This document shows, in pieces, positions 1 to 7,400 of a DNA stretch of 50,162 nucleotides. This DNA is from Nitrospirota bacterium (lineage in GTDB: Bacteria > Nitrospirota > Leptospirillia > Leptospirillales > Leptospirillaceae), in the NCBI GenBank assembly GCA_021820445.1, contig JAKADN010000007.1, forward strand, positions 1-50,162, in the 5' to 3' direction. Within the stretch, counting starts at the first letter, position 1; each line of letters opens with the position of its first letter. Under the pieces are notes generated by a model, which was not told where the DNA came from, searched no databases, and saw nothing but the letters and a program-made list of their open reading frames with translations. The translations under genes were made by a program, and so were the position numbers.

Positions 1-957
1 TCCTTCAATCTTCCAACAGGTATTGCCATCGATGGAAATAACAACGTTTGGGTCACAAATACAGGTGGAAATACGGTAACAGAACTGCCCGCTTCCAATC
101 CGAATTCTCCTGTCATTTTTTCCTCAACATCCTTTCATTTCGATCTTCCAGCGGACATCTCTGTCGATGGAAACAACAATGTCTGGATAACCAACCTCAA
201 TAATGCCAGCGTCACAGAGATTCCTTCGGCCTCGCCTAACTCTCCAAAAATTTATTCTTCTTTTGTTTCACCATTTTTCCCTTTAGGAATAGCTGTTGAC
301 CATTCAAATAATATTTGGATTGCTAATAAGGGTGATGTTTCCGGAAATGGGAGCTTAACAGAAATCACCACTTCCGGAAGCATCAATAATTATCCCGGTG
401 GAGCAGATGGGATTTATAACCCGACCATGGATGCCGTGGATTCTTCCAATAACATCTGGTTTGCGAATTCATCCCAGGCAAGTATCACAAAGTTTATTCC
501 GAGCAGTCCTTCAACATCACAAACATATTCCACCTCAAACTGTCCGTTGTGCGGTTTCATCAATCCGTTTGGAATCGCCATTGACGGGGCCGGGAATGTC
601 TGGATAACAGACAATACAGCCAATAGCGTCATCGAACTTCCTGTATCCAGCCCTACAAGTCCGAATGTTTACAATGCTTCCAAATACAGTTTCAGTGAAC
701 CTTCCGGTATTGCTGTGGATGGGGCAAATAACATCTGGGTTGTCAGCAATAATGGAGGCATCGTGACGGAAATTCCGGCATCGAACCCTAACAGTCCCAA
801 TGTCTTTAAATCTTCGGGATCCTGCACAAATATTTCAGGAACCTATGTTGGTATTGCCATTGACGGAACCGGAAATGTTTGGGCTTCGAACGAAACAGAC
901 AATAGCGTAACTAAGTTTGTCAAAGCGGGGAGCCCAACTGCGGTGCCTTTAAGATAA
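1..957 (+). CDS. Vgb/NHL-type beta-propeller protein, 3' part
   Basis: The reading frame is open from the first base, so the start and any signal peptide lie outside the window; 318 residues are visible. They form tandem units of about 40-50 residues, each with a core like 'GIAIDGxNNVWVTN' followed by a 'T/I-P-x-S-x-P-N-S-P' linker. This is the blade pattern of virginiamycin-B-lyase/NHL-type propellers. Asn, Ser and Thr are abundant and Lys/Arg scarce, as in exported proteins. GC content is clearly lower than in most of the window. No catalytic residues were recognised; a surface or periplasmic scaffold is an inference from the repeats. A terminator-like hairpin follows the stop. Confidence 0.8.
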   Translation, partial: SFNLPTGIAIDGNNNVWVTNTGGNTVTELPASNPNSPVIFSSTSFHFDLPADISVDGNNNVWITNLNNASVTEIPSASPNSPKIYSSFVSPFFPLGIAVDHSNNIWIANKGDVSGNGSLTEITTSGSINNYPGGADGIYNPTMDAVDSSNNIWFANSSQASITKFIPSSPSTSQTYSTSNCPLCGFINPFGIAIDGAGNVWITDNTANSVIELPVSSPTSPNVYNASKYSFSEPSGIAVDGANNIWVVSNNGGIVTEIPASNPNSPNVFKSSGSCTNISGTYVGIAIDGTGNVWASNETDNSVTKFVKAGSPTAVPLR

Positions 958-982
958 TTTCAAAATTCCGTCATGAGGCGAC

Positions 983-1012
983 AAGCCGATTTTTTGAGAT
1001 CGGGCTTTTTTT
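983..1012 (+). terminator. Rho-independent terminator after propeller gene
   Basis: The arms AAGCCGAT and ATCGGGCTT pair with one bulged base and run straight into a seven-T tract at 1006-1012, about 25 bases after the stop of the propeller gene. Confidence 0.6.
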
Positions 1013-1180
1013 ACGTCAGATCCGTCCCGACTCTCTTGGCCGCATCGACCAGGAGCCGTCCGATGACCTGGTTCGCCGTCTCCCCCGTCTTCGCCATGAC
1101 CGCCTTGAGCGCGATCACGTCCCGGATCGTCAGGTTTTACGTCCGGATCCGGTCTTCCTCGTCGATCTCACCTTTCACGA
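1011..1180 (-). pseudogene. possible remnant of a small protein
   Basis: On the minus strand a protein-like stretch reads 'NLTIRDVIALKAVMAKTGE' and continues through 'NQVIGRLLVDAAKR' to a stop at 1011-1013. An in-frame TAA at 1137-1139 separates it from an upstream stretch, 'EIVKGEIDEEDRIRT', that looks like the same protein. The composition suggests a small helical or DNA-binding protein broken by a nonsense mutation, but no family was recognised. It could also be chance coding. Confidence 0.2.
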
Positions 1181-1212
1181 TCTCCGCACCATCCTGTCAT
1201 CTGTTATCATGC

Positions 1213-1533
1213 AAACAATTCGTCTTTGCGAGTTTCGATCCCCTCCGAAACCAACTTCCGAACCGCATCGAGCGGAATGAATCGCGCTATTGCGAACGGT
1301 TTTATCTTCTCAACCGGTTTGTTTCCAATCATCCCCTTCATCAGGACATCTCCGAAGTTTTTCGACAGATCCTGTCGAGAAAGCTTTGTCCCTTCGTCAT
1401 TCCCGATGATCCGGCCGTCGAGGTGGCTCTCGCCAAGGGGGAAAGTCTGCTGGATGTCTTTTCCGAAAACTCGGCGACGATTTCGATGACGGAGGCAGCC
1501 CGCTGGATCTTCGGGAAATTTCTCGCGCGCTGA
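1213..1533 (+). pseudogene. BcsQ/ParA-type ATPase, C-terminal remnant
   Basis: About 105 residues can be read to the stop at 1531-1533, but no start, Walker A or Walker B motif precedes them. The visible part has the C-terminal layout of MinD/ParA ATPases: a 'YLLNRF' strand, a helix 'LHQDISEVFRQIL', then 'RKLCPFVIPDDPAVEVALAKG' (the '.P..I..D.AV..A.A.G' signature) and a last 'AARWIFGKF' helix. From memory this order is closest to BcsQ (YhjQ), the ATPase that localises cellulose synthase, rather than to plasmid ParA. The N-terminal half is missing, so it should be inactive. The left breakpoint is uncertain; the frame could extend a little further upstream. Confidence 0.45.
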
Positions 1534-1563
1534 CTCTCGTACGAACCGCTGGAAACTCAGGTC

Positions 1564-1588
1564 CTGTCAGGCTTTTTGACAGTTTTTT
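1564..1588 (+). terminator. Rho-independent terminator after BcsQ-like remnant
   Basis: Perfect 6-bp stem CTGTCA/TGACAG with a seven-base loop followed directly by six T residues, about 30 bases after the remnant's stop. It suggests that the remnant was once the last gene of a transcription unit. Confidence 0.6.
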
Positions 1589-2063
1589 GCGACATGTCAA
1601 ATTCGCTGACAATCCTCTGATATTCCGGAATCCCCTTGGATTCCTTTTTTAGGGTTTCCCCTCACATCCGGAGACAATTTCAGGACTCTCTGCCGAAAGC
1701 GGGTCGAACACGTCCCACGACGGAATCCCTTTCATCCCGGCATTTTCAAGCACCCTGACCTCTGGAAGAGTAAAGGGGGTGGTCTTTTGCATCATCGACC
1801 GCTCTCCCCGCCCTCTTCGGACGGATCCCGATCCCCAATGGCATCCACTTTGTCGACCACGCCAATGTCTCAGGACTGTCCGGGAGCGGAAGCTGGCAAA
1901 TTTCTTGCGAGAATCAGCGGCGACTCCCTGGTTCAAAACCTCTGCAGAGCCATGCACCCTGTCTTTCCATCCCTTAGGTGGGTTCCCGTTTCAATATCAG
2001 GGACGCCCGTTACAGGCCGTTACAGGCACGTGTGTCCATCCTTCAATGTATTGCGGAGCCCCC
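1589..2063. other. gene-poor stretch before the Sel1 gene
   Basis: No convincing full-length gene is present. The stretch holds the doubtful small minus-strand ORF (1649-1795) and a perfect tandem 10-bp repeat CCGTTACAGG at 2007-2026. The Sel1 frame is open upstream to 1779, but that part shows none of the repeats. Confidence 0.5.
1649..1795 (-). CDS. possible 48-residue ORF, unknown
   Basis: A minus-strand frame from ATG at 1795 has a GGAGAG element about eight bases upstream and encodes a protein-like peptide beginning 'MMQKTTPFTLPEVRVLE' and containing 'GIPSWDVFDPLS'. No family was recognised. It lies in the decayed stretch upstream of the Sel1 gene and may be a gene fragment or a chance frame. 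Confidence 0.22.
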   Translation of the reverse strand: MMQKTTPFTLPEVRVLENAGMKGIPSWDVFDPLSAESPEIVSGCEGKP

Positions 2064-5000
2064 ATGTGGCAGAAAATAGGTCTTCTCTTCAACCTCAAAG
2101 CCTATGAGGCCGGGACTGCCACTTCACTGAAGGGGCTCGATCCTGTTCCCGCCGCCCGACTGATCCGGAAGGCCGCCGACCAGGGAAATGCCAGGGCCCA
2201 GTACAATCTGGGACTCCTCCACCTCAAGGGAAAAGGCGTCCCTCAGGACCTTTCGCAGGCCGCCCTCTGGTTCGAACGGGCGGCGGATCAGGGTCTCGCG
2301 GCGGCCCAATACAATCTGGGACTCATGCTCTTCGAAGGACGGGGACTCCCTCAGTCGCTCTCCCGGGGAGCCTCCCTGATCAAACAGGCCGCCCGACAGG
2401 GAATGACCGAGGCCAAGAGCCTCTATGGTACCCTCTACCTGGAGGCGAAGGTCCTTCCTGAGGAAGACATCGATCCCATCGAGTGGATCGAGGAGGCGGC
2501 CCATGCGGGAGACAGTGCAGCCCAGTTCAATCTTGGTCTGGCCTGTCTCCATGGACGGAGCCTGCCCAGGGACCCGGAAAGGGCGGTCTTCTGGTTTCGA
2601 AAAGCGGCAGAGAAATGCGACAGCCGGGCCCAGTATTATCTGGGGATTCTGCTCATGGAAGAAGGCCACTCCTTCTTCCAGCCGGAAGAGGGTCGCGACT
2701 GGCTGATGCGGGCGGCGGAATCGGAGGATCCGGAGGCTCAGTTCAACATCGGGCTCCTCTATTACGAAGGACGGATCGTCGAGCAAAGCACGGTCCAGGC
2801 CTCCCTCTGGTTCCAGCAGGCCGCCGAAAAGAATCATGTCCGGGCCCAGGCCCTTCTGGGGGTGCTTCTTCTCGAGGGACGGGGGATTCCCCAACAGGAA
2901 GAGCAGGGAATCGAATGGATCCGGAAAGCCGCGCTCTCCGGAGACCCTGAAGCCCAGCATGTTTTGGGCATGCTTCATCTCGAAGGACGCCTTCTTCCCC
3001 AGAACAACTCCCTCGCCTTCTACTGGTTTACCAAGGCCGCCACCCAGGGGCTCCCCGAAGCGGAATACCAGGTGGGCGTCTTTCACCAGAAAGGGATCCT
3101 CACGGGCACGAGCGAACCGGCCAAGGCCCTTCAGTGGTTCGAAAGGGCGGGAGAGCAAGGACTGCTGGAAACACTCGAGACCCTGGGAGAAATCTATCAG
3201 GAAGGGATCCACGTCACCCCGAACATGGGGGAGGCCATCAAGTGGTTCAATCGCGCGGCGGAGGCCGGCGATCGCGAAGCCCAGTACCGACTGGGTCTGT
3301 TGACCCTGGAGGGCCAGTATCTTCCGGGCGATCCCGAGAAGGCGGCCCGGCTCTTCAAGGCCGCGCTCGACCAGGGCCATCCGGAGGCCGCTTACCGGCT
3401 GGCTCTCATGGAGGAGGCCGGATCGCTCGGTCCTCCTGATGAAAGACGTGCCGCCCAGCTATTCCAAATGGCGGCCGAGCGGGGGGAGGTCCCCGGAGCG
3501 ATGCTCCGTCTCGGCCAGTACCTCGAGGAGGGACGCGGGGGGCTGGATCGCGACGAAGCCGCCGGAGAAGACTGGATCCGCCGTGCGGCGGAAAAGGGTC
3601 TTCCCGAGGCCTGGCTGGAGTGGGGCATACGCCTGGAGGAAGGACGGGGAGGCCGGGTGACCGACCCGGTTTCCGCCGTCATCTATTTCAGGATGGCGGC
3701 CCTGGCCAATATCCCCATGGCCCAGTTCCGCCTCGCAAAGGCTCTGGAAAAAAATCCCGAGAATCCACCGGGGATCGACGAAGAGCTGGCTTACTGGTAC
3801 CGGAAGGCAGCGGAGGGCGGCGTCCCCCAGGCCATGCTCCAGATGGCCCTCTATTCCATCGAAGGACGGGGGGGAGTTCCGGTCAATGACGAGGAAGCCC
3901 TGCGATGGCTCGCCGAGGCCGCCCGCATGGATCTTCCGGAAGCGCATCTCGCCCTGGCTTTCTTCCACAGGGAGGGACGGGGAGGGCTTCCCCGGGATGA
4001 GGAGATGGCCCGGAATTCCCTTGAACGGGCCGCCAAGAGGGACCTTCCGGAAGCGCAGCTTCTCCTGGCCACCTGGGAGCTTGAAAAGGGCCACAGGGAG
4101 AAGGCCAGGGACTGGTTCCGAATCGCGGCCGAAAAAGGAGAGCTCCGGGCCCAGCTCGCGCTGGGCCGCCTTCTCCTGGAAGATGGGGAGCGCGCCGCCG
4201 GGATCGACTGGATTCGCAAATCCGCTGAAAGCAACATCCCCGAAGCGCTGGAGGCCCTTTCGGAACTCGCGTTGCGAGGGGACATCACGGCCGATCGGGA
4301 GCAGGTGATCGAATGGCTCAGAAAGGCCGCCGGAGCCGGAATGCCGCTGGCCCAGTTCGAACTTGGGAAAATCCTCCTTGAGGAAAAAGACAACCCCGTT
4401 TTTCGGGAAGAGGCCGTCGGGTGGATTGAAAAAGCCGCCGAATCCGGAATTGCCGACGCCCAGTTCCGGGCGGCCGTCCTCCGTTGCCTGAGCCATGGAG
4501 AGGCCGGAGACGAGCAGGCCCTGCAGTGGTTCCGTCTGGCGGCCATGGGGGAGCAGGTCGAGGCCCAATACGAAATCGGGCGGCGTCTTCTGGAGAGGGA
4601 GTCGCCGGACGAGCGGCGGGAGGGCCTGGAATGGATGAGAAAAGCCTCGGAGGCCGGCCACCCCCAGGCTCAATTTCTTCTTTCCCTCCGCCTTGTCGAC
4701 CTCCCGGAATTCCGGGAGGAAGGCCTCCACTGGCTCAGAAAAGCCTCCGAGGCCGGATTCCGGGAGGCCCAGGCCCTTCTGGGACGACTCTTTCTCGAAG
4801 GCGAAGGAGTTCACGCGGATCGCCTCCAGGGCCATGAATGGACCCGCAAGGCCGCGGAAAACGGAGATCCGGAGGCCCAGCTGAGACTGGGCCTCCTCTA
4901 TCAGGCCGATCCCTCCTTCGGCGCCCAGGAAGAGGCCATGACCTGGATCCAGAGGGCGGCCGAGCAAGGAATCACCGACGCCCAGCTCCGTCTGGGGCTT

Positions 5001-5780
5001 TCTCTTCTCGACGGCCAGGGCCCAGGGAGCGATTTTGAGTCGGGCCTCCGATGGCTCCGCCTGGCGGCAGAAAAAGGGAATCCCCTGGCCGCATTCCGTC
5101 TCGGGCTTGTCTTTGAAGAAGGGAATCGGGTGGATCCCGATCTGTCTGCGGCCATAGGATTTTACCGAAAAGCCGCCGAACAGGGATACGTCGGGGCCCA
5201 GTCCCGCCTCGGCATCCTTCTGACCGATGGGGGAACCGGAGGCCTTGAGGAGGAAGGATTCCTCTGGACCGAGAAGGCGGCGCATGCCGGCTCCCCCGAA
5301 GCCCAGCTTCACCTGGGACGCCTTTTCCTCGAAGGAAAGGGGACCCCCCGCAATGAACAGGAGAGCACAATCTGGATCCGAAGAGCGGCTGAGCAGGGAT
5401 TGTCCGAAGCGCAGGGGCGCCTCGGAACAATGTTCCGCACAGGTCGGGGAGGCCTTTCCGCCAACCCCGTGGAGGCCGCATTCTGGTTTCGGAAAGCGGC
5501 CGAGCAGGACGATGCCGAGGCCCAGTACAATCTTGGGATGATGACCCTTGAAGGACAGGGAATCCCGCAGGACCCGTCCGAAGCCGCCCTGTGGATCGCG
5601 ATGGCCGCCGAGACGGGGCATCCCCAGGCTCAATATATTCTGGGCGTCCTCTATCGAAGCGGACGGGGCGTTCCGCAAGATCCGGGCCAGGCCCTCCAGT
5701 GGTTCAGAAAGGCCGCCAATCAAAGGGTCGTTCAGGCCAAGGACGCTCTCAGGGAGCTCCAGGACACTCTCCCCCGCTGA
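2064..5780 (+). CDS. giant Sel1-like repeat protein
   Basis: A 1238-residue protein built almost entirely of about 33 Sel1-like repeats of 36 residues, each close to 'A..G.PEAQ..LG.L.LEGRG....D...A..W.RKAAE.G'. These repeats fold into a TPR-like alpha-solenoid that binds protein partners. There is no signal peptide, membrane segment or enzymatic domain, so a cytoplasmic scaffold is the simplest reading. The ATG at 2064 was chosen because GGAG lies five bases upstream and the repeats begin about 40 residues later; ATG 2046 is an alternative, and the longer frame from 1779 has no repeat character. Repeats in the middle degenerate (for example 'ELALRGDI' and 'FLLSLRLVDLPE' units), whereas those at both ends are near consensus. 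Sel1 proteins often sit in cell-envelope signalling or polysaccharide systems, but the partner here is unknown. Confidence 0.88.
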   Translation: MWQKIGLLFNLKAYEAGTATSLKGLDPVPAARLIRKAADQGNARAQYNLGLLHLKGKGVPQDLSQAALWFERAADQGLAAAQYNLGLMLFEGRGLPQSLSRGASLIKQAARQGMTEAKSLYGTLYLEAKVLPEEDIDPIEWIEEAAHAGDSAAQFNLGLACLHGRSLPRDPERAVFWFRKAAEKCDSRAQYYLGILLMEEGHSFFQPEEGRDWLMRAAESEDPEAQFNIGLLYYEGRIVEQSTVQASLWFQQAAEKNHVRAQALLGVLLLEGRGIPQQEEQGIEWIRKAALSGDPEAQHVLGMLHLEGRLLPQNNSLAFYWFTKAATQGLPEAEYQVGVFHQKGILTGTSEPAKALQWFERAGEQGLLETLETLGEIYQEGIHVTPNMGEAIKWFNRAAEAGDREAQYRLGLLTLEGQYLPGDPEKAARLFKAALDQGHPEAAYRLALMEEAGSLGPPDERRAAQLFQMAAERGEVPGAMLRLGQYLEEGRGGLDRDEAAGEDWIRRAAEKGLPEAWLEWGIRLEEGRGGRVTDPVSAVIYFRMAALANIPMAQFRLAKALEKNPENPPGIDEELAYWYRKAAEGGVPQAMLQMALYSIEGRGGVPVNDEEALRWLAEAARMDLPEAHLALAFFHREGRGGLPRDEEMARNSLERAAKRDLPEAQLLLATWELEKGHREKARDWFRIAAEKGELRAQLALGRLLLEDGERAAGIDWIRKSAESNIPEALEALSELALRGDITADREQVIEWLRKAAGAGMPLAQFELGKILLEEKDNPVFREEAVGWIEKAAESGIADAQFRAAVLRCLSHGEAGDEQALQWFRLAAMGEQVEAQYEIGRRLLERESPDERREGLEWMRKASEAGHPQAQFLLSLRLVDLPEFREEGLHWLRKASEAGFREAQALLGRLFLEGEGVHADRLQGHEWTRKAAENGDPEAQLRLGLLYQADPSFGAQEEAMTWIQRAAEQGITDAQLRLGLSLLDGQGPGSDFESGLRWLRLAAEKGNPLAAFRLGLVFEEGNRVDPDLSAAIGFYRKAAEQGYVGAQSRLGILLTDGGTGGLEEEGFLWTEKAAHAGSPEAQLHLGRLFLEGKGTPRNEQESTIWIRRAAEQGLSEAQGRLGTMFRTGRGGLSANPVEAAFWFRKAAEQDDAEAQYNLGMMTLEGQGIPQDPSEAALWIAMAAETGHPQAQYILGVLYRSGRGVPQDPGQALQWFRKAANQRVVQAKDALRELQDTLPR

Positions 5781-5871
5781 AGGCGAATGCATCGATTTTG
5801 TGCTATTTCTTGAGAACCTCCGGATCTGCCCTCCCACGACCGGAGCCCTGCTGTCCCCCACCCTTTCAAAA

Positions 5872-5899
5872 TTGCCTTTTCTTCCAATAGGGCTATAAT
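5872..5899 (+). promoter_or_regulatory. sigma-70-type promoter for cytochrome c gene
   Basis: TTGCCT (5872-5877) and a perfect TATAAT (5894-5899) are separated by 16 bases and lie about 85 bases upstream of the cytochrome start. It is the best-matching promoter in the window, which fits a highly expressed electron carrier. Confidence 0.65.
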
Positions 5900-5983
5900 T
5901 GAACTGTCGTTGGAGGGAGTTTCTCTTCCGTCGACAAGAATGATCGAGAGTGGACAACAGAACCTTTTCAGGGGGAGTCCCAC

Positions 5984-6313
5984 ATGAAGATCCTGAAGGC
6001 TTCCTTGGGTGTAGTTGCTGTTCTGGCCTTTGCATCTCCGTCAGGGGCGACTGAGATCAAGGCGCTGATCAACGAGCAGGGATGTTTCGCCTGCCATTCT
6101 CTGGACCAGAAGATGGTTGGCCCTTCATTCAAAATGGTGGCGGACCGCTATCGTGGCCAGAAGGATGCCGCTGACATGCTGGCGAAGAAGATCATCTCGG
6201 GCGGAAATGGTCATTGGGACAAGATAACGGGAGGGATCATGATGCCGCCCCACCCGGGAATGTCCATGGAACAGGCCAAAAAAGTGGCGGATTGGGTTCT
6301 GGCCACAAAGTAA
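5984..6313 (+). CDS. monohaem cytochrome c (c551/c552 class)
   Basis: A 109-residue exported cytochrome. An N-terminal signal peptide (roughly residues 1-22, 'KASLGVVAVLAFASPSGA') is followed by the haem site C34-F-A-C37-H38 and, near the C-terminus, 'GGIMMPPHPG', where Met87 before the Pro pair is the likely sixth haem ligand. Size and motif order are those of class I cytochromes c551/c552, soluble periplasmic carriers that pass electrons to a terminal oxidase or from an upstream donor. AGGGGGAG about seven bases before ATG 5984 supports the start. The gene has its own strong promoter and terminator and so is monocistronic. A role between the iron-oxidising cytochromes and a cbb3-type oxidase is an inference from the probable host. 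Confidence 0.9.
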   Translation: MKILKASLGVVAVLAFASPSGATEIKALINEQGCFACHSLDQKMVGPSFKMVADRYRGQKDAADMLAKKIISGGNGHWDKITGGIMMPPHPGMSMEQAKKVADWVLATK

Positions 6314-6350
6314 GGCTCCCTTACTCCGAAAACCAATGCTGCAGGTTTCG

Positions 6351-6379
6351 GCCAAGACCTTTAAGGTCTTGGCTTTTTT
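6351..6379 (+). terminator. Rho-independent terminator after cytochrome c
   Basis: Arms GCCAAGACC and GGTCTTGGC (extended by two A-T pairs) form a strong hairpin followed by six T residues at 6374-6379, 38 bases after the cytochrome stop. Confidence 0.9.
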
Positions 6380-6413
6380 CATAATCCGGCTCAAATCCAT
6401 CAAAGGAGTTCTC

Positions 6414-6908
6414 ATGCTCAGAAAAACCTCCCTTCTTCTTTCCATCGCGGCGTTGGCCGCGACCCTTTCCTTCCCCGCCTTTTCCATGGCGGACAATCTC
6501 CCCCCCTTGACCGGCGAAAAGACCGCCAAGAAGTTCGACGAATTCCGGAAGAAAGCCGGGACCGATTTTCTTCTTCCCCAGGTCTTCAAGAACCACCCCG
6601 GGGTCACCTTCATGCTCTCCCATGCCAAGGATCTCGGACTGAGCGACAAACAGGTAAAAAAACTCAAGGTGATCCGCCGCCACATGCTCGACCGCTCTCT
6701 GGCCCAAATGAAAAAGATCGAATCTCTCCGGGCCTCCTATCTGAAGATGGCCTCCACGGCCCATCCCTCTGCCTCCAAGATCCACAAGGATCTTCATGGC
6801 ATTGCCTGGCTCATGGCCCAGGCGACGGCGGATCATCTTGCGGGCCATCTTGCCGCAGCGAATGTGCTCTCAAAATCCCAGCAGAACAAACTCTCCACCC
6901 TCAAATAG
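6414..6908 (+). CDS. Spy/CpxP-like periplasmic protein
   Basis: A 164-residue protein with a classical signal peptide (about residues 1-26, ending 'SFPAFSMA') and an all-helical, charged mature part. The segment 'HAKDLGLSDKQVKKLKVIRRHML' matches the 'LGLTxxQxxKL' helix of the CpxP/Spy/CnrX LTXXQ group, which are periplasmic chaperones or metal-responsive sensors. ATG 6414 has AAGGAG six bases upstream; the frame opens further upstream but only through the preceding terminator. No His/Met-rich metal site like that of CnrX stands out. A periplasmic stress chaperone is likely; the family call rests on pattern only. Confidence 0.6.
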   Translation: MLRKTSLLLSIAALAATLSFPAFSMADNLPPLTGEKTAKKFDEFRKKAGTDFLLPQVFKNHPGVTFMLSHAKDLGLSDKQVKKLKVIRRHMLDRSLAQMKKIESLRASYLKMASTAHPSASKIHKDLHGIAWLMAQATADHLAGHLAAANVLSKSQQNKLSTLK

Positions 6909-6915
6909 CATCTCC

Positions 6916-6933
6916 GGGGCCGGCAACGGCCCC
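6916..6933 (+). terminator. GC-rich hairpin, possible terminator
   Basis: GGGGCC and GGCCCC (loop GGCAAC) form a stable hairpin eight bases after the Spy-like gene. No T-tract follows, so it may be an mRNA-stabilising 3' structure instead. Confidence 0.4.
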
Positions 6934-7400
6934 TTCCTCCGTTCCTTGCGCCCTTCTTTCCGGATCCCGAAACAAGCCCCGTTCATTTTCCCAAAAGCCC
7001 AGACATCATCGCCCGTCAATGCCGTCCCTCGCCTCCCCCGGAGGAATCCCTGATTTCCCTTGACTTTCAGAATCGACGAGTCGATAATAAATATTCGATA
7101 TACGTCGGGCATCATGGAATGTGTATCGCGTCGCAAGCATGCGCCGAATTCGCCGGAACTCATTGAATTGACCCTGCCAGATGGACCTAACGTCCGACCG
7201 CGTGTTCAAGTCTCTGCAAATATTCCCGGCACTCTGTTGACAAGGACAGGTTCCTTCGGCGTCCGATATCCGATTCCGCTCCATTGCGGCTCGGACGCGC
7301 CGCGGTGCCAAATGGCTCCACGCCTCCGATCGGACTTTTCTTGTCCCCGAATCGATTCCCGCCGTCACCAATCATGTTAGGCTATCCTTTAGGAGCAACA
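6934..7400 (+). other. long intergenic leader upstream of rhlE-type gene
   Basis: No credible gene was found in this stretch. GC content dips around 7060-7200, and a promoter-like pair lies at 7060-7088, so an RNA of about 300 bases would precede the helicase start codon. Long structured leaders that mediate autoregulation are known for some RNA-degradosome and cold-shock genes; no known RNA family was recognised here. Confidence 0.45.
7060..7088 (+). promoter_or_regulatory. promoter with inverted repeat, upstream of helicase
   Basis: TTGACT (7060-7065) and GATAAT (7083-7088) are exactly 17 bases apart. The inverted repeat ATCGAC-GA-GTCGAT (7072-7085) fills the end of the spacer and overlaps the -10 box, a typical place for a repressor operator. 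The only downstream gene on this strand is the helicase at 7401. Confidence 0.5.

Noticed and set aside
1779-2063. 5' extension of the Sel1 gene
   Set aside because: The extra 95 codons show none of the repeats and look like translated non-coding sequence; GGAG before ATG 2064 gives a better start.
3459-6035. 858-codon minus-strand frame opposite the Sel1 gene
   Set aside because: It is an antisense shadow of the GC-rich repeats: repetitive, Pro/Gly/Leu-rich, no ribosome site, no domain, and it runs through the cytochrome promoter.
7060-7380. 106-codon frame before the helicase gene
   Set aside because: Its start is the -35 box of the promoter itself, composition is unlike protein and it lacks a ribosome site.
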